A stretch of 64,000 bases of DNA from Voacanga thouarsii. Taxonomy: Eukaryota; Streptophyta; Magnoliopsida; Gentianales; Apocynaceae. A model generated the notes under the pieces. That model searched no databases, was not told the DNA's origin, and saw nothing but the letters and a program-made list of their open reading frames with translations. Location of the stretch: positions 248,001 to 312,000 of the forward strand of contig JANUWF010001815.1 of the NCBI GenBank assembly GCA_026120185.1, given 5' to 3'. Position 1 is the first letter of the stretch. Each line of letters opens with the position of its first letter. Of the stretch, positions 11,964-23,245 are shown in pieces. The position numbers and the translations under genes are program-made.

Positions 11964-12654
11964 CTCTAAGAAAGAGAACCGAAGAAATCCCGGTCCTTTT
12001 GTGGTTTTTTGAAGTCCACTAATGATTGATGATTAAGAGAGCAAATTTTGCATGAAGGAAGAAAAACTAGAGAAATATATATATCTGTGTGAGGAAGAAG
12101 AAATGCCATGAATAGGGATAGTTTAATGTGAATGCATTGAATGATTGGTGCATTGGAGTTCGTGCACCATTGCATGAATTAAACTGGCTAACTCATTCAC
12201 GAATGTATATTGGTTTATGTATATATCCATATTAGATTATTGTGTTTTTGGAGTTTGTGTGCCGTCGAAGAAAACAAAGAGAGTGAGGACTGAGAAGAGA
12301 AAGAGACAAGGAGGAAAAGGAAGAAGTAGATGACAGGTGGAGAGAAGAAAGAGGGGAGAGAGGAATAAAGAGAGAAAGAGATAAGGCAGAGGGGGAAAAG
12401 AGACAAGGGAAAGGGACCAACACCAACATCAAATAGCTGATAAGACTGCTCGTGATGAGTGACATATTTTGATTTCCTTCTTCTTTGTATTTGTACTACC
12501 TCAAAAGAGACGGTATTTTCTCTTATATGATCTATAGTTAAATATTCACTTTAATAATTGCTATTAAATTTGTACATGTCCAATCAAATTCTGAACGTAA
12601 TTATCACTTTAATACTTCTTGTAGCGTGTGAAGCAAGGGGATGACTTTGACTAT
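11964..12654. other. Upstream flank of the RKD remnant, with a purine-rich tract
   Basis: About 12258-12420 the plus strand is almost all A and G (AGAGAAAGAGACAAGGAGG-like), i.e. pyrimidine-rich on the RKD sense strand. Such tracts are common in plant promoters and 5' UTRs. Frames through it encode Ser/Leu/Phe runs and are not genes. No core promoter element is placed with confidence. Confidence 0.5.
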
Positions 12655-13037
12655 TTTGCATTGTGTGAAAAATTACACTAGTTTCAAGATTGCCTAATAA
12701 GGGCGAATTTGTAGATAAGAGATCCCGCGGCATCAGTTTATGTTACATATTAATTTTATTTTTATAAAATTGCATAACACTTTAAGTTTTGTTTATATTT
12801 TCACCTTCAAATTATTTAGGAAGATGTCCAAACGATGAAGTCGCAGTACTCTCAGATGGAGAAAGAGAGGAAAAGGATGAAGAGGACTTTAGGGAAAAGG
12901 ATAAGAAGATGTCTGCATTAATTCAAATTATCACATGGTGATGCAGCATCTTAACTTACAAGTGCCCTCTATTCCCTCTTCTAACTCTGATGATTCTGAC
13001 GAGGATGACTATGGCCCTTCAACAGTGGATGATAGTT
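12655..13037 (+). pseudogene. C-terminal tail of a CACTA Ptta/En/Spm-type protein
   Basis: Around 12690-12735 a frame reads KGEFVDKRSRGI, resembling the motif before the C-terminal tail of plant Transposase_24 (Ptta/En/Spm) proteins. An intron-like T-rich stretch ending TTTAG follows. From about 12820 the frame gives a Lys/Glu-rich coiled coil (MKSQYSQMEKERKRM), then after a frameshift and stop MMQHLNLQVPSIPSS and an acidic end SDDSDEDDYGPS before TAG at about 13037. The layout matches such tails but similarity is weak. The N-terminal part of the gene and the left end of the element are not visible. Confidence 0.45.
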
Positions 13038-13496
13038 AGATTAGTTTTATTTTCATGTCGATGTTAAGTTTGAATCGCTTTAATTATGGATTTAGTATTA
13101 TTATGAATTTATATTTGCTATTTTTAGATATTTTGATGACATATGATTATTTGTGTATTTGGGCTCTAATCAAATTATGGAATTCTATAGCTTGCTAAAA
13201 CATTTGTGGTGAATGTGTTTTGCAGTTGTGCATTTTGTGGTGCGAATATGATTTGAGACGTTGTAGGTGGTGTGTTGTGCATGTGTACAGGGAGAATGAT
13301 ACTCAAGAACGTTGTAGGATGTGTATTGTGCATATGTGCATATAGATAATAGATTATAAATGTTATAGGTTGTTTGTTGTATATATGTTTGGGGAATGTG
13401 ATTCGAAACTATGTAGGCAGGGAGTGTGATGGGGATTGGGCATGTGTGTTGTGCATATTGGTTGGTATGGAATTGCAAATAGGGAAATGTAACAGG
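13038..13496. repeat. 3' part of CACTA-0 with a degenerate GT-rich tandem repeat
   Basis: From about 13200 to 13490 the phrase GTTGTAGG...GTGTGTTGTGCATATG recurs about four times at 60-70 base intervals with much divergence. The minus-strand frames here (Thr/Tyr/His-rich) are translations of the repeat. The sequence resumes after LARD-C at 19742, where GTAGGCAGTATG again appears. Confidence 0.55.
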
Positions 13497-15078
13497 TGAT
13501 GTGTTCGGACTTCGGTGTAAAAATCATACAAAAAATTAAGTACATTCCCAATCAAGTTTAAATTAAAATGTTCAACCCAAATCACACATACGAGTAAGCG
13601 TACTCATCATTAACCGAGCATAGGGTTCAAACGAGTATCGATCCTTCAGGAATAAGTAGACATTAATTACCCTTCTTTCATTGTTTAACCAATTCGATAA
13701 AGCGAAAAACAAATAAAAAGGAAAATAAAATAAATATATACATGTCAAGGATAGAGACTTATGTAACTCAAGCTATTGTTTAGACAAACATGATCTTAAT
13801 GGACCCAATCATTATCATAACTAATTATTCCCACATGATCTTAAAGGACCCAATCATTATTATAACTAATTATTCCCTTGGCATCATGAAGGATTAAAGT
13901 AGACTCACTACGATGGTCAATCCATGAAATCACTATCTACTAGATAAATTAGAATCAATTAGTTCGTCTTAACTAATTCATCCAGAAGATGCATTAAACA
14001 CAATTCTTAATTAAATTCCCTTGGTCTCGGAATATTCAAAGCATGAAATTAATCAATGAACCCTTGGTCTCGTAAGACATCAATTAACCTTCAATTAGTA
14101 GTTCTAAGCAATCAACCCCCTTTGGTCCAGCAAGTCAATAGCCAACAGAATATGAAATTAATAAATTGAAACTACCATCAACCCTATTTGGTCCAGCAAG
14201 TCAATGGATAGAACTAACCAACTAATCTTGTAATAAGCACAAGTAATTGAATACCAAGAATAATAACCAATTAATTAAAAGATCAAACAACTTTAGAAAT
14301 CATGAATATCTAAACAACATTGGATTACAATAAAACAATTAACATATCATTGTCAAGAAAAAGAAAACAAAGTAAAAGAAAACACTCATAGACAAGCCTC
14401 CTTCTTCTTCTTTTGAAGACCTTCTTGCACAACCCTCATTGAATTGAAGAATTCCTCCTTTAATTGAGTGATTTTCTATGATGATCAATGAATTCTCCCT
14501 TTTTCCCTTGTGTTTTTCATCTATTTATAGGCTTAAGAAGTGCCTAAACTTGTAGGTACAAAGTTCTTGGCCGAGTAGAAGTTGGAAGATACTAAAACTC
14601 CTCAGATTATCAGAAATCACATAGAAAAAACAAGCACCGCCTTAGCTTCAGGGCACAGATGGCGCCGCCTTGGCTCTTGGAGCCGGCGCTGGTTGTGTTC
14701 TACTTCTCTACTCGTTCGCCGATTTTTCTTTAAATTTTGCACAATGTGTTCCAGAATGCAGCCGGCGCCGGTTCCAGCTTCACAGCCAGTGCCACCTTGG
14801 TTCTGTTCTACTCTATTTCAATAATTTTCATCGCTTCGAAGTTCGTGTCAACAATACATGGCCGGCACCGGTTCTAAGGCCCTAGCTGACACCACCTCTC
14901 CTCTGTTTTTGCGACGTTTTTTTTTTTTTTTTTACCCTAAAAATCTGAAATAAAGAACAAAAAACCTTTCCAAGGGTAAAATCTCAAATATGAAGGAATA
15001 TGATTAGTTATTGAACAAAATGTGTTACAAATGAACCTCAAATAACTAAAAAAAATATGACTAATTTAGCCCCTATCA
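13497..15078 (-). repeat. 3' LTR of LARD-C
   Basis: 1582 bases, TGATGTGTTCGG to GCCCCTATCA on the plus strand. It carries a 45-bp tandem duplication (13788-13832 / 13833-13877, beginning ACATGATCTTAA) missing from the partner LTR, and GC-rich GGCGCCGG modules at about 14635-14890. Confidence 0.9.
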
Positions 15079-15093
15079 TATTCCCCCATACTT
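15079..15093 (-). other. Polypurine tract of LARD-C
   Basis: The minus strand reads AAGTATGGGGGAATA directly before the LTR start TGATAGGGGC. It is preceded by GCTTGAGGACAAGCAAAG, a phrase I associate with PPT regions of plant Tat/Athila-type elements (from memory, not checked). Confidence 0.8.
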
Positions 15094-16820
15094 AGCTCTT
15101 TGCTTGTCCTCAAGCAAAGTATCAAGAACAAGTCGGAAAACACAAGGTTTCATTAATCACTCAATCAATTTCCAAACCATATCTTTAACGTTTTCTTCAT
15201 TCAAGAACATAAAACACATGACACTATATATTTCACAACCAATGCAAGACTTGTGTAAGTGATAAATGACTCAATAGAACTATCACAATACTTCACACTA
15301 TTCTCAAACCATTGGAAAGAATTTAGTTCAAAAAGAATATGCATTCCATATGCTTACTTTTCATACACTCTCTCCACTAATCCGAGACATCTCATGATTC
15401 TACTTAGATCAAGTAGGACTTTTAAGCTTGTAATGTAAGGCTGAGGGCTTGTAATGTAGCTTATTAAATGAAGGACATAGGAGAATCAAAAATCAAAGAA
15501 ATTAAAAGCTTGCAAGAAAAGTATAAACAAATGAAGCAATCATTTCCAACTCTTCTTGCTCTCCTATTCCAAAAATCCAACAAACCATAACCTTGTTCAG
15601 CAATTACAACTCCACTCTAGCAAATCCTGCATTTTTTTCTTTCTTTTTTCTTTCTCAACAACTCTTCTCTATTTCTTTCACAAGATCACTCAAATTTCCA
15701 GCAATGGTGTCAAGATTTAAGATGAACTTAATTTGTACAGTTCAATGACCATCCCTTTTGTGATCTTTTCTTTTTTCTTTTAATAAGTTTTTTTCTTCTT
15801 TCTCTTTCTTTCCTTTTCTTTTCCTTTCCAACTCAACTTATTATTGATCCATGACTGAAAGTAACTAGTCATGATCTTTATCCCAACATTCTTCCTCAAC
15901 ATTCTCATACATATACTTTCATCCATCAAGAGCATAAAGATTTGAAAAATTATTCAAACTCTCAGCACAAGCAATGGACAAAATATTGTGATAGGTTTTG
16001 AATGAAATAAATCAACAATTTAGGCTCAAAATAGGTACTAGGGATAATATGACAATAGGTAGGCTTGAAAAGCTCAAACTATCCAAAGAAGGCCTATTAC
16101 CGTCATCTCTAAGTTAAACCATGACTGTCTTTCTTATTTCACCTCGAGAGGTATTCAAGTAAGTTCTAGAATGCTTCATGAATTTTAGTAGAAAATTAGG
16201 TTTAAGAACAATGCAAATCATTAGATCTAGAGCTACTTCGTCCAAGTGAGTGCAAAAAGTCATACATAAGCCATAAATGAGCTAGAACATATGCTCTATG
16301 ATCCATCATAAAGACATGCATTAAACATATAGCTTGAAATCTCAAAAAAAATCAGAAAAATTTTGAAAATTTGCACTCAAAATTTGCTCCCAAGAAAGCT
16401 AAAGTATATGTATAGAAGACTTGTCAATTAAATCAGTCCCCCACACTTAAACTGGACATTATCCTCAATTGCCAAATAAATATAACAAGGGATAAACAAT
16501 GCCATTCGACCAAAAATATAAAGGAGAAGAGATAAGAACAAAAATACTTCCATGACAGAGTTGTTCCAATTTTTCAAACTTTGTGCTTAAAATAAAATTG
16601 ATAAAAACTTAGACAAAGTATATCACCAAATCACTCCCACATACTTAAATTAGACAATGTCCTCATTGGCAAAAAATAAACATAAGACAGCATCTCTAAA
16701 GGGACCAAAAATAATAAAGGGTAGAAAGTTTAGGTAATACTTTCCAAGTGCAATAATGCTCCAATAGATATCCAAACTTGAGGTAAAGAGAAGGGCTTGT
16801 CCAAGAGAAGGACTGCATGG
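15094..16820 (-). other. LARD-C internal non-coding region
   Basis: AT-rich, with T/C-rich runs at about 15630-15830 and two further copies of the PPT-like phrase (minus strand GAGGACAATGTC...TTTAAGT-TGGGGGA) near 16440-16480 and 16630-16670. No conserved protein domain seen. Confidence 0.65.
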
Positions 16821-17762
16821 TTATAAAACAAAACACAAATAAAAGCACACAAAAAATAATAATAAAATAAAAACATACTTAACTAAAAGAAAATAACCTA
16901 AAGAAAAAAGACTAAAATAATAAAAATAAAACAAAAATGCTCTACACCCCTCATGCCTCCTCATAAAACCTTTTGAAAAGAAATTAAGTTCAAAATAGAC
17001 GATAGGCATAATGAATGTAGAATGAAGAATGGAGGATTTTGAAAAATGAAAGGTTCATGAAAACGATTTGTTTTAGCAAAACATATAAATCTCATTTTCT
17101 AACATTCCTTTAGACACATAAATATCTTTTCCAACATATAAGTGCACATAGTATCAAATGGATGCATCAACTTTGAAGTCACCAATTAACCTTTCAAAAG
17201 AATTTTTACAATTAAAATTCCCCTTAAAACTTAGCAATTGAGTTCTTAAGGAAAGGATCAAGAAATTCTTACTTTTCGACACATCTGCAAAAACTAAGTT
17301 ACCTCCCGTTGAATAGGGTGAAGGGTAGAGATTACCACAATTCTCCAAGGACTTTTATGATATAGTATTGAAAAATCTAACTCCTTAAAGCATGATAAAT
17401 TCAACACATCATTATTTGGGCCCATATTCTCCGAGAAAAGAGAGGAACCTAGGAAATCATGTGACAAAGAGAGGTTAGGATTATTAGAACATAGAGAAGA
17501 ATTGAATACCTCCCTTCCCACATTAGATAATTGTCCCTCATAGCATTTCTCCTTGGAGATTCTCTTGTTCGAATGTATGGACTAGCATGAACTTAGGATT
17601 CTCCTCAACAATCTTAACTAAGTGTTTCCTTTGATCGCACAATTGTTGGGAAGCTTCTTCATGCCATTGAACAGAAGAATTTGTATTGGCAACACAAGAA
17701 TTCACTAATGCTTCTAATGACGTCTCACCAAAAACATCAATGTGAACTTGTAATTTTGCCAA
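16821..17762 (-). pseudogene. LARD family internal reading frame, unrecognised (LARD-C copy)
   Basis: Minus-strand frames 17762-17538, 17521-17294, 17348-17154 and 17009-16821 together parallel the single frame of LARD-E at 62724-63389. Shared blocks include DQRKHLVKIVEEN, REVFNSSLC-NNPNLSLSHD, GGNLVF-DVSKSK and a hydrophobic Phe/Tyr/Leu tail. This copy has frameshifts between blocks. I do not recognise the protein: no zinc knuckle, protease or RT motif. It could be a degenerate gag or a family-specific gene. Its recovery in LARD-C, D and E shows it was part of the ancestral element. Confidence 0.6.
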
Positions 17763-18182
17763 TCAGTACACTAATGTTTTTTTTTTTTTTTTGAATGCAA
17801 GAAAAATGATGAACATGCAATAATGATGAATTATTTCAAACAACAAAAATGACTTCACTACTTTCCACGGCCTACACCTATAAAAGACAAGAAGAAAGTT
17901 AGATAACCAAAATTTATATTTAAAACAAAATTAAAAGAAGAAAAAGTTAATAAAATTAAATAACTAAATATACAATATATACAAACATACAAAGATAAGT
18001 TAGTGATTATGAACATGTATATACCTATTTACATATTTACAACATATAGCGAAATTACAATACAATTATACAAACAACATAGGCACTTCTTCATACAAGG
18101 AACATATATACATATATACATATTTACTTAGTTACATACTTACATGGTTAAATCAACAAAATCCAAGCTTTCATGCTATTGT

Positions 18183-18200
18183 TCCCCGGCAACGGCGCCA
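18183..18200 (-). other. Primer-binding site, tRNA-Asp
   Basis: The minus strand reads TGGCGCCGTTGCCGGGGA, six bases inside the LTR end. It is exactly complementary to the 3' end of plant tRNA-Asp (...TCCCCGGCAACGGCGCCA, from general knowledge). Such a primer is typical of Tat/Athila-group gypsy elements, hinting at the autonomous partner. Confidence 0.88.
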
Positions 18201-18206
18201 AAAACT

Positions 18207-19741
18207 TGATATGTTCGGACTTGGGTGTAAAAATCATACAAAAAACTAAGCACATTCCCAATCAAGTTTAAATTAAAACGTTCAACCTAAATCACATATA
18301 TGAGCAAGCGTACTCAACATTAACCGAGCATAGGGTTCAAATGAGTGTCGATCCTCCAGGAACAAGTAGACATTAATTACCCTTCTATCATTGTTTAACT
18401 GACTTGATAAAGCAAAAAATAAATAAAAGGGAAAATAAAATAAATATATACATGTCAAGGATGGAGACATAAGTAACTCAAGCCATTGTTTAGACAAACA
18501 TGATCTTAAAGGATCCAATCATTATCATAACTAATTATTCCCTTGGCATTATTAAGGATTAAAGTAGACTCACTTCGATGGTCAATCTATGAAATCACTG
18601 TCTTCTAGATAAATTAGAATCAGTTGGTCCGTCTCAACTAATTCATCCAAAAGACGCATTAAACACAATCCTTAATTAAATTCCCTTGGTCTCGGAAAAT
18701 TCAAAGAATAAAATTAATTAATGAACCATTGGTCTCGGAAGACATCAATTAACCTTCAATTACTAGTTCTAAGCAATCAACCCCCTTTAGTCCAGCAAGT
18801 CAATAGCCACCAGAATATGAAATTAATAAATTGAAACTACCATCAACCCCTTTTGGTCCAACAAGTCAATGGATAGAACCAACCAACTAATCTCGTAATA
18901 AGCACAAGCAATTGAATACCAAGAATAATAACCAATTAATCAAAAGATCAAACAACTCTAAAAATCATGAATATCTAAACAACGTTGAATTACAATAAAG
19001 CAATTAACATATCATTGTCAAGAAAAAGAAAACAAAGGAAAAGAAAGCACTCATAGACAAGCCTCATTCTTTTTCCTTTGAAGACCTTCTTGCACAACCC
19101 TCCTTGAATTGAAGAATTCCTCCTTTAACTGAGTGATTTTCTATGATGATCACTGAATTCTCCCTTTTTCCCTTGTGTTTTTCATCTATTTATAGGCTTG
19201 AGAAGTGCCTAAACTTGTAGTTACAAAGTTCTTAGCCGTGTAGAAGTTGGAAGATACTAAAACTCCTCAGATTACCAAAAATCCCGTAGAAAAAATCAAG
19301 CACCACCTTAGCTCTAGGGCATAGCCGGCGCCACCTTAGCTCTTGGAGCCGGCGCTAGTTGTGTTTTGCTTCTCTACTCATTCGCCGATTTTTCTTCAAA
19401 TTTTGCACAATTTGTTCAGAATGCAACCGGCGCCGGTTCCAGCTTCACAGCTGGCGCCGCCTTGGTTCTGTTCTGCTCTGTTTCAATAATCTTTCGTCAC
19501 TTCAAAGTTCGTGTCAATAGTGCATGGCCGGCACCGGTTCTAGGGCCCTAGCCGGTGCCCCCTCTTCTCTGTTTTGTGACGTTTTTGTTTTATTTTACCC
19601 TAAAAATCTAAAATAAAGAACAAAATACCTTTCCAAGGGTAAAATCTCAAATATGAAGGAATATGACTAGTTATTGAATAAAATATATTACAAATGAACC
19701 TCAAATAACTAGGAGAAATATGACTAATTTAGCCCCTATCA
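18207..19741 (-). repeat. 5' LTR of LARD-C
   Basis: 1535 bases; same ends as the left LTR (plus strand TGATATGTTCGG to GCCCCTATCA). GC-rich GGCGCC modules lie at about 19320-19560. Confidence 0.9.
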
Positions 19742-20516
19742 ATAGGTTTTGAAAGTTGAAATTGTAGGCAGTATGTTGCCATGGATAATATAATGCATAT
19801 TGATTTCGTGGCAAATTCGTGGTAATCTGTCACAGATTTATCACGAAACATAATACCAATGGATGCTATCCGTGGCAAATATATGGCTATCTGCCACAGA
19901 AGATTGAACCAATTGATATAAACCATGGCAAATTCTCCATATTTATTTCATGGCAAATCCGTGGCAAATTGCCATGAATTCGCCACGAATGGGACTTGCT
20001 TGAGTGCCGTTTGTGGTAAATCGTGGCAATCTGCCAAGGATAATTATTTGGATATTGATTCCGTGGCAAATTCGTGACAATCTGCCACGGATTTGTCACT
20101 AACAATTATTTTCTATATTGATTCTATGGCAAATCCATGACAGATTGCCACGAATTTGCCACGAATGTGACCTGTTTGAGTATTGTCCATGGTAAATCCG
20201 TGGCAAATTGCCACAGATTGGCCATAGACAGCTTATTTGCATATTGTTTCTATGGCAAATTCGTCGCAAAATGAGATGGATTTTCCATGGTTTCTTCGCA
20301 ATATTTCTCCCTGAAAGGTGCTACCAAGTTGAACAATCCATCGCAAATCCATGGCAAATTACCACGGAAAAAGACTTCCCTAGCAAAAAAAAAAAAAAAA
20401 AAAAAAATGCTTAGTGACAAAGGTATTTTCCACGGACAAATTACGTCATTGATCCATGCCAAATTTCAGTTTAGCTGTGGATTTGTGCGGGGCAAATTGG
20501 TAGATTTCTTGGAGTG
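19742..20516 (+). repeat. CACTA-0 right subterminal repeats and terminal inverted repeat
   Basis: From about 19790 to 20490 variants of CCGTGGCAAATTCGTGGCAA and their inverses (TTGCCACGGATTTGCCACG) recur about every 100 bases. Direct and inverted short repeats are typical of CACTA subterminal regions, where the element-encoded DNA-binding protein docks. The array ends at 20516 with GATTTCTTGGAGTG, the complement of CACTCCAAGAAATC, close to the consensus CACTACAAGAAA. I take this as the right end of an old CACTA element whose left end is not found. Confidence 0.65.
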
Positions 20517-21082
20517 ATATAATTTTTCTTTTTCAAAGAAAGTAACAAATAGATAAATTAAATGAATGGACCCTAATTAAGTAGTAACTAGCATGAGCTT
20601 TTGCCCAACATGCTATCCCTATAAATTTTGGGACTATTTTTAAAGAGATTTTGGTACATTTATCTACGAAAAATTATCAAATTTGCAATTATATCTTTGG
20701 TTTTTGAGTATTAAAAATAAATATTTTTGAAGCCTTCCAAAATTAAGTAGTTAGGAGGATATTATTAAGAATTAGTAACTTCTCTTGATATATATGTGTT
20801 TTATGCTATACTTCTTAATGCACCCTCTTGGTACATCACAAGATTAATTTATAGAAATAATTTCCCTTTGTAATCATACCTACACTCAACATGAATCTGG
20901 AATTTGTTTATGCCTGGTCATATATGCTTGTCCTCTTTCATGTTCATAAAGATAAGTATAATAAAAATCTTCGATTTCACATATATTTAATTTTACTTAT
21001 TTGATATCCTTTGTCAATTTTTTTTTTAAATGTTCTTTTCTTTATAGCATGTTTATTTATTTTGATCTTTGAAACAGGTCAT
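20517..21082. other. Host-like intergenic spacer
   Basis: AT-rich sequence between two CACTA elements, ending at target duplication GAT. No gene or repeat seen. Confidence 0.6.
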
Positions 21083-21085
21083 GAT

Positions 21086-21710
21086 CACTACAAGAAAACA
21101 AAGATTTAGTGACGGTATTTAGAGACGGCATGTTAGCCGTCAATAATTTCTAATGGTTAGAGATGGCATTGCGACAGGAACAAACTAGCGACAAACAGTT
21201 GACCACCTATCGCAATGCCATGTCTAATTAGAGACGGCATTTTAGAAACGAAACTGCGACGAAATCTCAAAATTCTATCAGATTTTTTTTTTTTAATTTC
21301 TCAATTAGCCGTCGCTAAGCAGTATCTAAATTGCGACGGTTAAGCGACGGCATGTTGTAATTATAACTAATCAATTATACGCTTTCTCTAAACCGTAGCT
21401 AACTTGAGACGGTTTAGCGATGATATGGTATGCTGTCGCTAACGAATTAGCAAAATTTTATCCAAAAAATTTAATATTAGAATATACTTTTGCCGTAACT
21501 AAACTCTTTCTAATTAGAGACGGGTATCTAGCCGTAGCTAATCCCTTGCTAATTAGAGAGAGTGTAGCTACATAAGTTAGGGTATGGTCTCTAAATAGCG
21601 ATGGCGTAGCTACGGTACCCTTAGCTGTGGCTGAACCATTGCTAGTCAGTCGCTAATTAGAGACAATACCCTATGCTCTCGCAACGTTATCACTAAACTA
21701 TTAAAACAAA
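21086..21710. repeat. CACTA-1 left TIR and subterminal repeats
   Basis: After the TIR, GAGACGGCAT, GCGACGGTTAAGCGACGG, TAGCCGTCGCTAA and related words occur many times in both orientations. These are the presumed binding sites of the transposon's own DNA-binding protein. Confidence 0.85.
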
Positions 21711-21845
21711 AAAATTCCAAAGTTTAGTTTCATTTATGCTTGGATATGCTTATAGTTAGAGTATGTGATTTTTATTTTATGTATGCTGCAAATTTACACT
21801 ATTAAATATATTATATGTATATAGGTAGAATATGTGATTATTATA

Positions 21846-21882
<37 letters not shown>

Positions 21883-22370
21883 ATAATACTAATATTACAA
21901 AATTAGATATGTATACAAATAACATATATACATATCCACTCATATGCACTAATATATATTGATAGTTATATATATATAGGTATATATATATATATATATA
22001 TACCTATATATATATATTATAACATACACTTATATATATATTTATAATATATTAGTTTTTTACTTTATTTAATTGAGTAGTAGAAAGTGCAAAAAAACAT
22101 TATTAAGTGAATATATATGTGTATATATATAATACATTACTAATTATACTATATAATGTATAATATATTATATACAATGAATTACAATTAAATTATAATA
22201 CATGATAATTGGATTTATAATATTATATATAATTTATTTATTATTGTAGGCAACTCAGACATTTTTTATGTATAAAAAATATTTTAAAAGTGGTAAATAT
22301 TATTTTCAATATTATGCGTTTTTTTTTTTGGGTCAAAATGAGGATATAATGTGGAAAGGGCATAGCTAAT
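21711..22370. repeat. AT-rich block with (TA)n tracts and a palindrome
   Basis: (TA)n at 21849-21880. A near-perfect palindrome at about 21968-22018, TATAGG(TA)nCCTATA, could extrude a cruciform. Located between two blocks of CACTA subterminal repeats, as the equivalent AT-rich block is in CACTA-2. Confidence 0.8.
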
Positions 22371-22565
22371 CCCTCTCTGATTGGTAGGATTTAGCAATGC
22401 CCATTAATTTTGTTTTTATTTCAATATTTAGTGACGGGTTAGCTACGGTAAATTGTCGTAGCTAAATCATACGGCACTTTAGATTTTTTATTTTGAATTT
22501 TTGCCATCTCTAATCCGTCGCTATACATGGCGAGAGATTAGAGATGGCAAAATGCCCTAGAAAAA
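22371..22565. repeat. Second block of CACTA-1 subterminal-type repeats
   Basis: GACGGGTTAGCTACGG, CGTAGCTAAATC, CTAATCCGTCGC and GATGGCAAAATGCC reappear 1.3 kb inside the element. The same two-block architecture is seen in CACTA-2 (50195-50610). Confidence 0.75.
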
Positions 22566-23160
22566 TTAAAGTCTAAGTCTAACACTTAGCCTATTTTTTC
22601 CTCATCTCCGACATCGTCCGTCGTCTTCTTCCTTCTGCTCATGACTGACCCTTTCCCTCTCAATTCACTGCAAATTAATTCTGCATTATTCCCCAACTCA
22701 GTCCTTTGACCTCTCTCTCCTTCTCAATTCCTCCGACCTCTCTTTCCCCCTCAATTCCTTCACTCGCTCTGTTTCTGGCGTGAACAATGGTGCATTTGTA
22801 GGCCATATTGATCCTTCTCCGGTGCCTCACCTCTTCTCTGTTTCCTCAAAAGTCAGTGATCCACCTCAGCTTTATTCCTGTGGAGAACAACACACAGTAG
22901 TGGCTGCCATTGCCTTCTCTATTTGGTAAGTCAGTGATCCACCTCGGCACTACTTCAATGTTGTTTGATTGCCAGTTGTTGAGACTGTGCTATTTCTAAT
23001 TGCATTGAATAGTTGTTGATTGCACTGAATAGTTGTTGTGCTATTTCTAATTTCTGATTACCAATTATTGAGAGTGTGCATTTTTAGTGGATGTTTGTTG
23101 TTATTTATGTAGAAAATCTAGTAATACAAACATAGTTAAATAGATTGTGGAGCTCAAATA
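22566..23160 (+). other. CACTA-1 5' region, pyrimidine-rich, non-coding
   Basis: C/T-rich stretch (TCTTCTTCCTTC-like) resembling a plant 5' UTR, in the same position as the TCTTCC-rich stretch at 50620-50680 of CACTA-2. The phrase GTCAGTGATCCACCTC is repeated at about 22851 and 22926. No convincing protein. Confidence 0.5.
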
Positions 23161-23161
23161 G

Positions 23162-23245
23162 GTTGGATTTGTAAATTCTTTAGCTTTTGCCAAGTCTGGA
23201 AAGTTTCTGGTTGCTGGAATTGATCACGAACCAGTTGGGAAGTAA
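23162..23245 (+). pseudogene. Captured fragment resembling WD40 protein YAO/RRP9 (U3 snoRNP)
   Basis: The frame from 23162 reads VGFVNSLAFAKSGKFLVAG then IDHEPVGK and a stop. GFVNSLAFAKSGKFLVAG closely resembles, from memory, one WD repeat of the plant nucleolar protein YAOZHE/U3-55K (RRP9), where G-QEPR-GRW would follow. Only this one exon-sized piece is seen, ending in TAA at about 23243-23245, inside CACTA-1 and far from any such gene. CACTA elements often pick up host gene pieces. It cannot encode a functional WD40 propeller. The identification rests on one short block. Confidence 0.5.

Larger units (their letters stand above)
13497..19741 (-). mobile_element. LARD-C: complete non-autonomous LTR retrotransposon
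   Basis: Two ~1.55 kb LTRs (13497-15078 and 18207-19741) enclose a 3.1 kb internal region that has no gag zinc knuckle, protease, RT, RNase H or integrase. A tRNA-Asp primer site next to the right LTR and a polypurine tract next to the left LTR show it reads leftward. Flanking ACAGG (13492-13496) and ATAGG (19742-19746) fit a 5-bp target duplication with one mismatch. It interrupts CACTA-0. It belongs to the same family as 30779-32222, 53001-59393 and 60649-end. Length and lack of pol fit a large retrotransposon derivative that depends on enzymes from another element. Confidence 0.88.

Noticed and set aside
12215..12465. Ser/Leu/Phe-rich minus-strand frames
   Set aside because: Translations of a purine-rich tract upstream of the RKD remnant; two overlapping frames are open only because of low complexity.
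13185..13551. Overlapping His/Thr/Tyr-rich minus-strand frames
   Set aside because: Come from a degenerate GT-rich tandem repeat and run across the LARD-C boundary.
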